A stretch of 64,000 nucleotides of DNA, from the NCBI GenBank assembly GCA_018828385.1, contig JAHJVE010000023.1:600339-664338 (forward strand), read 5' to 3'. Below, in pieces: positions 25,946 to 33,695 of this stretch; the stretch's first letter is position 1; each line of letters opens with the position of its first letter. The notes beneath the pieces are model-generated. The model was given only the letters and a program-made list of their open reading frames with translations. It searched no databases and was not told the origin of the DNA. Source of the stretch: Gammaproteobacteria bacterium (lineage in GTDB: Bacteria; Pseudomonadota; Gammaproteobacteria; Burkholderiales; Rhodocyclaceae). The position numbers and the translations under genes are program-made.

Positions 25946-26620
25946 TCAGTCGGCCAGTTCGATCTGCCCGCTAACGTTGGTCGTCACCAGGCTCTCGCCG
26001 GCCTCCAGCGGCGCCGGCGCTGCCTCGGCGGCCATCACCATTCCACGGGCGGCGCGATACATGGGCTGGGGTCTGCCGCCACCCTGCTGAACGTTAAGCA
26101 GCTTGATTTTCCAGCTCTTGCCGAGTTGCTGGGCAATGACCGCTGCGCGACTCTGAAACGCCTGAATGGCCTCCCGTGTTGCCTCGTCTTCGACCTTGCG
26201 CCGGGTTTCCGGCGAGGGCAACAGGCTGACGTCACTGACGGCCAGGCGCATTTGCTGGAGCTTGCCGAGCAGTTCGGAAACGCTGCCCTGATCCTTCGAT
26301 TCCAGAACGAGTTCGCTGCGCATGCGCCAGCCGTCGATCTTCTGGCCCTGGCTGTATACGGGGTAGGTCGACTGCTGGCCGCTCTTGACCGAGATGCCGG
26401 TCTTGCTGCGAATCAGCTTGAGAGCCTCGGCAATGTCGGCGTTCACGCGTTGGGCCAGTTCGGCCGGGCTCTTGCCGCTGGCCTCGCTGTACACGCTGGC
26501 CCGCACCATGTCGTTGGCGGCCGGGCGACTGGCCTCGGCCGACAGATCGACCAGCGCGCCAGCCTGGGCCATGGCGGCGAAAAGTGAGCCGACCAGCAGA
26601 GTGAGCAGACTCTTTTTCAT
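25946..26620 (-). CDS. Periplasmic SIMPL-domain (DUF541) protein
   Basis: Exported protein of 224 residues with signal peptide MKKSLLTLLVGSLFAAMAQA. The SIMPL/DUF541 pattern is visible: ALVDLSAEASRPAANDMVRA, then AELAQRVNADIAEALKLIRS, YPVYSQGQKIDGWRMRSELV and AAVIAQQLGKSWKIKLLNVQ. Members are periplasmic or membrane-attached and linked to oxidative stress or signalling, with no settled biochemical role. The ATG overlaps the stop of the upstream gene as ATGA, so the two are translationally coupled. Confidence 0.88.
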   Translation of the reverse strand: MKKSLLTLLVGSLFAAMAQAGALVDLSAEASRPAANDMVRASVYSEASGKSPAELAQRVNADIAEALKLIRSKTGISVKSGQQSTYPVYSQGQKIDGWRMRSELVLESKDQGSVSELLGKLQQMRLAVSDVSLLPSPETRRKVEDEATREAIQAFQSRAAVIAQQLGKSWKIKLLNVQQGGGRPQPMYRAARGMVMAAEAAPAPLEAGESLVTTNVSGQIELAD

Positions 26621-26871
26621 TCCGGGCTCCCGTCGCGCAAGCGGCCGTAAACCACCAGCAGGACGATGGCAACGACAACGGATGCAACAAATCCGGCGCC
26701 CTCGCCGGCGCGGTACCAACCCAAGGACTGGCCAACCACGCCGGCGACGAACGAGCCGGCGATGCCGAGCAGCACGGTGGCGATAAATCCCATGTTGTCC
26801 TTGCCGGGGTGCAGGAACTTAGCGATGACGCCGACCACAAGGCCGACCAGGATGGTCCACACGATTCCCAT
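26617..26871 (-). CDS. GlsB/YeaQ/YmgE-family small membrane protein
   Basis: Inner-membrane protein of 84 residues with three hydrophobic segments, matching the transglycosylase-associated/GlsB family: MGIVWTILVGLVVGVIAKFL, HPGKDNMGFIATVLLGIAGS, and GAGFVASVVVAIVLLVVYGR. Family members respond to envelope or acid stress; the biochemical role is not known. First gene of a two-gene operon with the SIMPL-domain gene (4-base overlap). Confidence 0.9.
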   Translation of the reverse strand: MGIVWTILVGLVVGVIAKFLHPGKDNMGFIATVLLGIAGSFVAGVVGQSLGWYRAGEGAGFVASVVVAIVLLVVYGRLRDGSPE

Positions 26872-26989
26872 TGCACTGTCCTTTCAAATGACGCGATATG
26901 CCAGCCGCAAGCATCGGCGGCCATTGAATCTTAACGCCAGGTGAATAGGAAGGCTGACATCAATCAGTAAAGAATTGTGTCCCGATGCC

Positions 26990-27877
26990 CTACGGCGCGG
27001 CCAGGCGCTCGGCCAGCGACTCCATCAAGACCCTGACGCGGTGCGGGACATGGCGATTGCTGGGCAGGATGGCATAGATGCCAAGCTCGGGAATCGGATA
27101 ATCAGCCAGGATTTCGACGACCCGGCCGCTGGCCAGGAAGGTATCGGCGATGAAATCGGGCTGGCAGCTGATGCCCAGCCCCTGCGCCGTCGCCTCGGTC
27201 AGCACGTCGCCGTTGTTGGCGTTGAGGCGGCTACGGATATGAAAGCTCTCGAGTTGCCCGTCGACCATGAATTGCCAGAGCAGGCTGCTGCCGGCATTGG
27301 TGTAGCCAAGACAAACATGGTTTGCCAAATCGGCCGGTTTTTCCGGTTGACCGTGGCGATTCAAATATTCGGGTGCGGCGACGACGAGCAGACGACTGGA
27401 ACCGATCTTGCGCGCCACGTCGCCCGACTCCAGCCGCCGGGTGATGCGGATCGACAGATCGATGCCCTCCTCGATCAGGTTTACGCGCCGGTCGCTGTAA
27501 TCCATGTCGAGCGAGACTTCCGGGTAGCGTTGCGAGAAATCGAGCAGGATGGGCGCCAGCCGTTTCATGCCGTAACTGAGCGGCAGGCTGATGCGGATAT
27601 TGCCGCGCGGCGTCAGGCGCTCCTCGGCGACGCCGGTTTCGGCCGCTTCGACGAGGTTGAGGATGACCCGGCATTTTTCCAGGTAGGCCGTGCCGCCCGA
27701 AGTCAGGGCCAGCCGGCGCGTGCTGCGCACCATGAGCTTGACGCCGAGATGCGCTTCGAGCGCAGCGATCTGTCGCGTCACCACCGAGCGGGCGACACCC
27801 AGTTGCTGCGCCACAGCCGAAAAGCTGCCGAGTTCGGCCACCCGAACGAAAAGCTTCATGGCATCGAGCCTGTCCAT
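26990..27877 (-). CDS. LysR-family transcription regulator
   Basis: Regulator of 295 residues with the N-terminal LysR helix-turn-helix (MDRLDAMKLFVRVAELGSFS, AVAQQLGVARSVVTRQIAAL) and a C-terminal effector-binding domain. It is transcribed away from the extradiol dioxygenase gene with a 95-base shared promoter region, the usual layout for control of that target and of the cytochrome b561/YceI genes after it. A copy of the dispersed repeat lies inside the coding region (27321-27357), read as NRHGQPEKPADLANH, at a site where LysR proteins normally carry a similar RHG-P--PADL stretch, so no insertion is evident. Confidence 0.93.
   Translation of the reverse strand: MDRLDAMKLFVRVAELGSFSAVAQQLGVARSVVTRQIAALEAHLGVKLMVRSTRRLALTSGGTAYLEKCRVILNLVEAAETGVAEERLTPRGNIRISLPLSYGMKRLAPILLDFSQRYPEVSLDMDYSDRRVNLIEEGIDLSIRITRRLESGDVARKIGSSRLLVVAAPEYLNRHGQPEKPADLANHVCLGYTNAGSSLLWQFMVDGQLESFHIRSRLNANNGDVLTEATAQGLGISCQPDFIADTFLASGRVVEILADYPIPELGIYAILPSNRHVPHRVRVLMESLAERLAAP
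27321..27357 (+). repeat. Dispersed TTGACCGT repeat inside the LysR gene
   Basis: TTTGCCAAATCGGCCGGTTTTTC then CGGTTGACCGTGGCGAT. It replaces family-typical codons without changing protein length. Confidence 0.7.
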
Positions 27878-27972
27878 TGTTGCGACTCCAGCAATAGTAA
27901 TTTGCGCATTGTCGGCTATTTAGATCCAAATAACCGGCATACAGTGCGTCCATCGACACTGGAGTTGCAGCA

Positions 27973-28776
27973 ATGACACAGATTCAACCCACCCTTTTTG
28001 TCCCGCACGGCTCGCCGACGTTCGCCCTGCGCCCGGGCGCGGCCGGCGCCGCCTTGTCGGCCATGGCCGCCTCGCTGGCCTTGCCGCGCGCCATCGTCAT
28101 CGTCAGCGCCCATTGGGATACGACCGAGCCGACCGTCGGCTTCGCCGAGCGACCGGAAACCATCCACGACTTCTGGGGCTTCCCGGACGAGTTGTACGAA
28201 ATCCGCTATCCGGCGACTGGCTGCCCCGAAGCTTCCCGTGAAGTCGTTGCCGCCATCGCCAACGCCGGCCTGCCGGTCGCCTCCGATGCCGGCCGCGGCC
28301 TTGACCACGGCGCCTGGGTGCCGCTGCGTTTGATGTTCCCCGATGCCGAGGTGCCGGTCATTCCGCTCTCCATCCAGAGCCGCGGCGGCCCGGCCCAGGC
28401 CTACAAGCTCGGTCAGGCGCTGGCCCCGCTCAGGGAAAAGGGCTTTCTCGTCATCGCCTCGGGCAACGTCACGCACAACCTGAACGACTTCCGGATGGCG
28501 ACGCGCAATAGCGCTCAGACGCCTGACTATGTGCGCCAGTTCTCCAACTGGCTGGCCGACACGCTGGACGCCCAAGACATCGACGCCTTGCTCGACTATC
28601 GCCGACAAGCGCCAGGCGGTGCGCAAGCCCACCCGAGCGATGAACATTTGCTGCCCTTCTATGTCGCACTCGGTGCCGGCGGTGAAAACGCCGAAGCCAC
28701 GCGCTTCCATGCCGGCATCGACAATTACGTCATTGCCATGGATGCCTATTCATTTTTGCCCAAAAAAGGAGGTTGA
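27973..28776 (+). CDS. Class III extradiol dioxygenase, LigB/YgiD (DODA-type)
   Basis: Cytosolic ring-opening dioxygenase of 267 residues, of the LigB-like family to which 4,5-DOPA dioxygenases belong. Metal ligands and active-site histidines are seen in FVPHGSPTFAL, IVSAHWDTTEP, GLDHGAWVPLRLM, SGNVTHNLNDF and HPSDEHLLPFYVALGAG. Substrate in bacteria is not settled; 4,5-DOPA-like catechols are accepted by characterised members. It is the first gene after a divergent LysR gene and runs directly into the cytochrome b561 gene (stop at 28776, next start 28779), with a dispersed repeat copy at the junction. Confidence 0.92.
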   Translation: MTQIQPTLFVPHGSPTFALRPGAAGAALSAMAASLALPRAIVIVSAHWDTTEPTVGFAERPETIHDFWGFPDELYEIRYPATGCPEASREVVAAIANAGLPVASDAGRGLDHGAWVPLRLMFPDAEVPVIPLSIQSRGGPAQAYKLGQALAPLREKGFLVIASGNVTHNLNDFRMATRNSAQTPDYVRQFSNWLADTLDAQDIDALLDYRRQAPGGAQAHPSDEHLLPFYVALGAGGENAEATRFHAGIDNYVIAMDAYSFLPKKGG

Positions 28777-28783
28777 CCGTGGC
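28751..28783 (+). repeat. Dispersed TTGACCGT repeat forming a translation start region
   Basis: CATTTTTGCCCAAAAAAGGA then GGTTGACCGTGGCAACC. It covers the end of the dioxygenase gene, a strong ribosome site (AAGGAGG) and the GTG start of the cytochrome gene. Confidence 0.7.
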
Positions 28784-29324
28784 AACCCAGCACTACACCA
28801 GCACCGCCAAGGCTCTGCACTGGCTCATGGCCATCCTGATCTTCGGCCTGCTCGCGCTCGGCTTCTACATGCACGACCTGCCGCTGTCGCCGGACAAGCT
28901 CAAGCTTTATTCCTGGCACAAGTGGGCCGGCGTCAGCGCCTTCCTGCTCCTCGGTTTTCGCCTGCTCTGGCGCTTCACGCATCGCCCGCCGGCCCTGCCC
29001 GAGAGCATGCCGAAGCTCATGCAGTTTGCGGCCCATGCCGGCCATCTGGCGCTCTACGCGCTGATGCTCGCCATCCCGCTGTCCGGCTGGCTGATGAGTT
29101 CGGCCAAGGGCTTCCAGACCGTCTGGTTCGGCGTCCTGCCCATCCCCGACCTGCTTGAGAAAAACAAGGAAGTCGGCGACCTCCTGCAGACCGTCCACAT
29201 GAGCCTCAACCTGCTCTTCGTCGCCGTGCTCGTCGGCCACATCGGCGCCGCCCTGAAACACCACTTCATCGACAAGGACGACATCCTGATCCGCATGGCC
29301 CCCCGCCACTCCAAGGAGAAATGA
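28779..29324 (+). CDS. Cytochrome b561
   Basis: Inner-membrane dihaem cytochrome of 181 residues with four hydrophobic segments. Candidate haem ligands are the histidines in ALHWLMAILIFG, YSWHKWAGVSAF, AAHAGHLALYALM and QTVHMSLNLLFVAVLVGHIG. Cytochromes of this type pass electrons between quinones and periplasmic acceptors and are commonly paired with YceI proteins, as here. The GTG at 28779 is chosen because AAGGAGG stands six bases before it; a TTG two codons upstream is less likely. The gene overlaps the next by four bases. Confidence 0.92.
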   Translation: MATQHYTSTAKALHWLMAILIFGLLALGFYMHDLPLSPDKLKLYSWHKWAGVSAFLLLGFRLLWRFTHRPPALPESMPKLMQFAAHAGHLALYALMLAIPLSGWLMSSAKGFQTVWFGVLPIPDLLEKNKEVGDLLQTVHMSLNLLFVAVLVGHIGAALKHHFIDKDDILIRMAPRHSKEK

Positions 29325-29881
29325 ACGTGAAACGCCTCGCCTGCGCACTTGCCTTCGCCACCCTGTTACCGGCCGCTCACGCCGTCGAATACACCCAGGT
29401 CCAACCCGACAAAAGCGCCATCAATTTCGTCTACAAACAGATGGGCGTTACGGTCGACGGGAAATTCCGGAAGTTTTCCAGCCAGCTCAAATTCGACCCG
29501 GCCAAGCCGACCGCCGCCAAGGCTAGCTTCGACGTCGAACTGGCCAGCGTCGACACCGGCGCCGCCGAAGGCGACGAGGAAGTTGCCGGCAAGGCCTGGT
29601 TCAACACCAAGGCCTTCCCGACCGCCCAATTCGTCTCCACCAGCGTCAAGGCGCTCGGTGGCAACAAGGTCGAAGTCGCCGGCCGGCTGACCATCAAGGG
29701 CAAGACTCAGGATGTCGTCGTCCCCGTCACCTTCACGGCGCAGGGCAACACGGCTGTGTTCGATGGCGCCTTCACCATCCGCCGCGCCGACTTCACCATC
29801 GGCGAAGGCGCCTGGGCCAAGTTCGACATCGTCGCCAACGACGTCCAGATCAAGTTCCGCATCACCGCTTCAACGAAATAA
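29321..29881 (+). CDS. YceI-family periplasmic protein
   Basis: Exported 186-residue lipocalin-like protein with signal peptide MNVKRLACALAFATLLPAAHA. The YceI fold is visible from AINFVYKQMGVTVDGKFRKF, through KASFDVELASVDTG and WFNTKAFPTAQFVS, to GRLTIKGKTQDVVVPVTF and FTIRRADFTIGEGAWA. Family members bind polyprenoid lipids; a possible quinone role with cytochrome b561 is inferred. It starts within the end of the cytochrome gene (ATGA overlap). It is about 47 residues in before the first clear family motif, like its downstream paralogue. Confidence 0.93.
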   Translation: MNVKRLACALAFATLLPAAHAVEYTQVQPDKSAINFVYKQMGVTVDGKFRKFSSQLKFDPAKPTAAKASFDVELASVDTGAAEGDEEVAGKAWFNTKAFPTAQFVSTSVKALGGNKVEVAGRLTIKGKTQDVVVPVTFTAQGNTAVFDGAFTIRRADFTIGEGAWAKFDIVANDVQIKFRITASTK

Positions 29882-29905
29882 CCCCCAACCCACAGGAGAA
29901 TCACC

Positions 29906-30475
29906 ATGAAAAAACAACTCGCCACGCTCGTCCTCGCCATCGCTGCCGCCAGCCCGGCCCTGGCCGCCCCGGAAACCTTCACGCTGGATGGCTCACACAG
30001 CTTCCCGCGCTTCTCGTACAGCCACTTCGGCTACTCGGTCCAGCTCAGCCGCTTCGACAAGACGACCGGCACCATCGTCCTCGACAAGGCCGCCAAGACC
30101 GCCAAGATCGACCTCGTCATCGACACCAAGTCGGTGAGCACCGGTTCCGAGACCTTCAACGAGCACATCCAGGGTGAAGATTTCCTCGACACCGCCAAGT
30201 ACCCGACCGCCACCTTCAAGTCCACCAAGGTCGTCTTCGAAGGCGACAAGCCGGCTTCCATCGAAGGCAAGCTGACGCTCAAGGGCGTCACCAAGCCGGT
30301 CACCCTGAAGGTCACCGGCTACCAGGCCATGCCGCACCCGATGGCCAAAAAGGACGCCATCGGCGGCAACGCCACCGTCACAGTCAAGCGCACCGACTTC
30401 AACATGGGCAAATACGCGCCTTACGTTGGCGATGACGTGACCATCGACGTTGCTATCGAAGCGATCAAGCAGTAA
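29906..30475 (+). CDS. YceI-family periplasmic protein
   Basis: Exported 189-residue lipocalin-like protein, paralogue of the gene just upstream. Signal peptide MKKQLATLVLAIAAASPALA; then FTLDGSHSFPRFSYSHFGYS, LDKAAKTAKIDLVIDTKSV, EDFLDTAKYPTATFKSTKV, EGKLTLKGVTKPVTLKVTG and VTVKRTDFNMGKYAP, which match YceI better than the first copy does. AGGAG precedes the ATG. It is the last gene of the operon dioxygenase-b561-YceI-YceI and is followed by a strong terminator. Confidence 0.95.
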   Translation: MKKQLATLVLAIAAASPALAAPETFTLDGSHSFPRFSYSHFGYSVQLSRFDKTTGTIVLDKAAKTAKIDLVIDTKSVSTGSETFNEHIQGEDFLDTAKYPTATFKSTKVVFEGDKPASIEGKLTLKGVTKPVTLKVTGYQAMPHPMAKKDAIGGNATVTVKRTDFNMGKYAPYVGDDVTIDVAIEAIKQ

Positions 30476-30492
30476 TCGCGTCAGCACCTCGC

Positions 30493-30524
30493 AAAAAAGC
30501 CGCCTCGAACCAGGCGGCTTTTTT
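30493..30524 (+). terminator. Rho-independent terminator of the YceI operon
   Basis: Perfect 13-base stem AAAAAAGCCGCCT/AGGCGGCTTTTTT with a six-base loop, ending in T. Confidence 0.92.
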
Positions 30525-30571
30525 GAGTTTCAGCAACAACGGGCTATCAGCCCCCTCCTTGCCCCATTAAA

Positions 30572-32647
30572 TTACGAGGCATCTGCCGATGGCGCTGACC
30601 ACTTGATCCATTCCGGCCGATTCTCAGCCACATGGAACAAAGCCGCGACAACATGGCGGTCGTATTTGGACCCACTCTCGCTCAACAACTTGTCAAGCGT
30701 CTGCTCCAGCGGCACACCCGCACGATATGCCCGGGCACTGACCATCGCCACAAAAGCATTGGCAACTGCCAGAATCCGGCTTTCGAGCAAGAGTTCGGAC
30801 TCCTTCAGCCCGGCAGGATAGCCGCTACCATCAAGATGCTCGCTCTTCTGACCAATGACGTCGATGACCGGCCCTTCAAATTCAATCGCCTTCAGTACCG
30901 CGACAGAGTGCTGAACGTGCGATTGCATGATCTTTTGCTCTTCGGGCGACAGGATTTCCCGCTTGGTCAGCAATTCCCTCGGTACAAATATCTTTCCGAC
31001 GTTTGCCAATTTAGCCGCCATATCGAGCGTCTCGGCCGCCGAGTCATCAAGCCCCAGTTCGCGCGCAATGGCTCCGGCAACCAGGGCAGTACGCATCGAG
31101 TGCTCGGTGCAGAAGGGATCATGCGAATCAACGATGCAAGTCAGTACCCCGACAAGCTGATTCATTAGCGCCTGACGTTTTTTCTGCGCGTCCTGCTCAA
31201 CCGTCATGTCGCGAGCCAGACATAAAACCAGCCCAGGCCCTTCATTTGTCGGGATGGGCACCGCAGAAAAATAATTGTGGCTGGCTACACAGCCAATTTC
31301 CAGATCCAGCATCCGAGATACAGCTTGGGATGATCTCAGGCTTTCCTGCACTAGAGAGTCGATCTGGTGGGCAACAGACGGGCCGACTATGCTGGAAAGC
31401 GTTTTCCCCCGGAGCGCCAGTGGCGACTCTTTGACCACCGAGCCGAATGCCTTGTTGCAGAACTTAAGACGCTCCTGTTCCACGGTAAAGATAAGGTCCG
31501 GGGTACCATCCATGACACTCATCAACAATGCAGATTGATCAGCCAATTCACGAGACTTGCTGCGCAGCACTTCGGAAACCGATCGTTCTTTGACGCTGGC
31601 ACCATGCCACCATGCCGCAATCAAACCTGCCGCAATTACCAAAATGCCAAAGGTCAGAGAAATCATGAGAAAGCGCTGATGATCCCGCGATTCCTTGAGT
31701 GCCTCGACAGCATCAATCTTCTGGACCAGTACCCAAGGAGTCTGGCGGAAGCTTCTGCTAACGGTCAAAACCTCGCGTCCGGCGTAATCCATATTCAATG
31801 AAAAGGTGCCGGGTTTGGTCACCGCTTCGACCTCAACCTGTTTTCCTGCCGACAAAGAAAGCTGTTTGCGTAAAGGTGCTGTGCCGTCCGCCAGCGGCGA
31901 GATAAACGCAATGGAATCCCCTTCACGTCTAACCAGCAAGGTCTCATCAGCGCTCGTCAACGTACCCTTTCGTAACAACAAGGGGAACAGTTCGTCTCGA
32001 GCCCGCTTGACACCTGCAATCGCCGCAATCGGTCGCTGCCCAGGCTCATTAGACTGAACGGAAAACACAGGAATGGCAAAGCCCAGCACCACTTCTCCAC
32101 CAGTATTTTCATACAAATCCTGCAACGCAGGCTGGCCGGTCTTTACTACCTTGAGCAAGGTTGCCTTCAAGACTTCATCGACGTGAAAACCCGATGTTCC
32201 GACTATCGTCTTTCCCGTAAGGTCAACAATGACGATACCGGAATCCGATGCGGAAGCAATGTTGGCCTGAATCTTTGTCTTTTGGCTTGCCAGGGAGAAT
32301 CCATTTCTTTCCGCAGTTGTTTCAAGCAAGTTACGCAAGTAGCCAAATTGTGCAGCCTGAGAGCCAATGCTTTCCGCATCAGGGGCTACAACCAGTTGCG
32401 AGAGGTAAAAACGCAACGACGCGTTATCGGCCAACTCCCTGACCACTCCATATTGCCCATCAATCCACTGATTCAGGCTTTGAACCCGACTCTCTGCAAC
32501 GACCCCCAACAGGGTTTCCCAGGCCCGCAGATCGCGCTCCTTCTCGTTGGCTGCATAGTTGATGATCGACCAGACACCGACAATCAGAAGCCCACCCAGC
32601 AAAAGAATCGCCGGAGCCCACTGCCTATTCCAGATTCGGGTTTTCAT
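30572..32647 (-). CDS. Cache-PAS sensor with degenerate HD-GYP domain
   Basis: Membrane sensor of 691 residues: N-terminal helix (residues 13-30), a periplasmic Cache-like region to about 325, a second helix (FLMISLTFGILVIAAGLIAA), a PAS domain (SALLMSVMDGTPDLIFTVEQ onward) and a C-terminal HD-GYP-like domain from about residue 500. In active HD-GYP phosphodiesterases the metal site includes LHDIGK and HHER-DG-GYP; here these read LANVGKI and KSEHLDGSGYP, so the HD pair and the histidine pair are lost while the GYP part stays. The protein therefore probably does not hydrolyse cyclic di-GMP but may bind it or signal by contact. It starts an AT-richer stretch of the window. Confidence 0.88.
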   Translation of the reverse strand: MKTRIWNRQWAPAILLLGGLLIVGVWSIINYAANEKERDLRAWETLLGVVAESRVQSLNQWIDGQYGVVRELADNASLRFYLSQLVVAPDAESIGSQAAQFGYLRNLLETTAERNGFSLASQKTKIQANIASASDSGIVIVDLTGKTIVGTSGFHVDEVLKATLLKVVKTGQPALQDLYENTGGEVVLGFAIPVFSVQSNEPGQRPIAAIAGVKRARDELFPLLLRKGTLTSADETLLVRREGDSIAFISPLADGTAPLRKQLSLSAGKQVEVEAVTKPGTFSLNMDYAGREVLTVSRSFRQTPWVLVQKIDAVEALKESRDHQRFLMISLTFGILVIAAGLIAAWWHGASVKERSVSEVLRSKSRELADQSALLMSVMDGTPDLIFTVEQERLKFCNKAFGSVVKESPLALRGKTLSSIVGPSVAHQIDSLVQESLRSSQAVSRMLDLEIGCVASHNYFSAVPIPTNEGPGLVLCLARDMTVEQDAQKKRQALMNQLVGVLTCIVDSHDPFCTEHSMRTALVAGAIARELGLDDSAAETLDMAAKLANVGKIFVPRELLTKREILSPEEQKIMQSHVQHSVAVLKAIEFEGPVIDVIGQKSEHLDGSGYPAGLKESELLLESRILAVANAFVAMVSARAYRAGVPLEQTLDKLLSESGSKYDRHVVAALFHVAENRPEWIKWSAPSADAS

Positions 32648-32817
32648 GATTTTGCAATCCTGGGGACAGGGAATTCATATCTGCCCAATAAATTAGCCAA
32701 AACATTTTCTGATGCAGGCATGCACAAAACCTGCCGAGAATTGATGCCACAAATAAACTCACCTAAGCAAATCATATATCCGACTAGTACTTTGACAATA
32801 AACAACGGGCTTCGCAC

Positions 32818-33462
32818 TCATGGCAAATGCATCCACCAGTTGCGCTCATTTAGGGAAAAAACTGGAATGTAATGGGCAATCTTCTGATGCGAAACAACCT
32901 CCCGCACCTGATTGTCCAGAATAAAAATGTCATCTCGCATATAGACAGCCAACACTGCGTGAGGAATTCTTAGATTTGCATCCTGAACAACCACCACCCT
33001 CAACGACTCCGCCGGAACCCCCAATTGCCTCAGCGAAAAATATTTGATGATGGCAAAATCCTCGCAGTCGCCACCCAGGGTCAGAAACTCTCGCGGAATT
33101 GCCCAGTAGTCAGAGCGACCGTAATTATCCTGATCCAGCACATAGCGAAAACGATTGGAAAAATCGTTCACCACCGAGATCTGTTCACTAGGGGTGTGCC
33201 CGCGCATGGAGCGAATCATCTCCAACCACTCGGGTACCTTGCAAAGATTAATCGGACAGTTCTCAGTACTCGGGTGATCCTCCGCATGACGACGCATTAC
33301 CGAGACCCACTGAGGAAAGATTGAAAACCCCTCCTTGCGCTCCTCTCTAGTGCTAAAGAGCCCGTAAGCCAGCGGATGGCTCTCCGCAACAGCGGCGACT
33401 GAAAAACAAGTTCCGACTAAATACAAAAAAACGTGAATCCATATCAAAACAGTGACTTGCAC
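32818..33462 (-). CDS. LapG-like periplasmic cysteine protease (BTLCP family)
   Basis: Predicted periplasmic transglutaminase-like cysteine protease of 214 residues. Hydrophobic N-terminus (residues 4-26) then the family core: SEQISVVNDFSNRFRYVLDQ, WAIPREFLTLGGDCEDFAII, IPHAVLAVYMRDD and FILDNQV. The triad is intact as Cys133, His168 and Asp183. LapG releases large surface adhesins by cutting near their N-terminus and is inhibited by the cyclic di-GMP receptor LapD. Neither LapD nor a LapA-type adhesin is in this window. GTG start, no strong ribosome site. It lies between the degenerate HD-GYP gene and the type XI cassette. Confidence 0.85.
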   Translation of the reverse strand: MQVTVLIWIHVFLYLVGTCFSVAAVAESHPLAYGLFSTREERKEGFSIFPQWVSVMRRHAEDHPSTENCPINLCKVPEWLEMIRSMRGHTPSEQISVVNDFSNRFRYVLDQDNYGRSDYWAIPREFLTLGGDCEDFAIIKYFSLRQLGVPAESLRVVVVQDANLRIPHAVLAVYMRDDIFILDNQVREVVSHQKIAHYIPVFSLNERNWWMHLP

Positions 33463-33695
33463 GTATCAATCTCGGCCTATGTAAAGCATAAATACTTTTT
33501 GCACAGAAATGCTCCGAACTATCGCACATGCAAGTTTACTGTCGAATATCTTTACAGTTGCAAAAAACCCACATAGCGCCCCACTACAGGCACCTAGAGA
33601 AACAATCCCATGACATGAACAAGGGCACCCCTTACACTTACTAAAGTTAACGTTCTGTTACTAAATTACCATAGTCACTTGTAGAGGTACGATAA

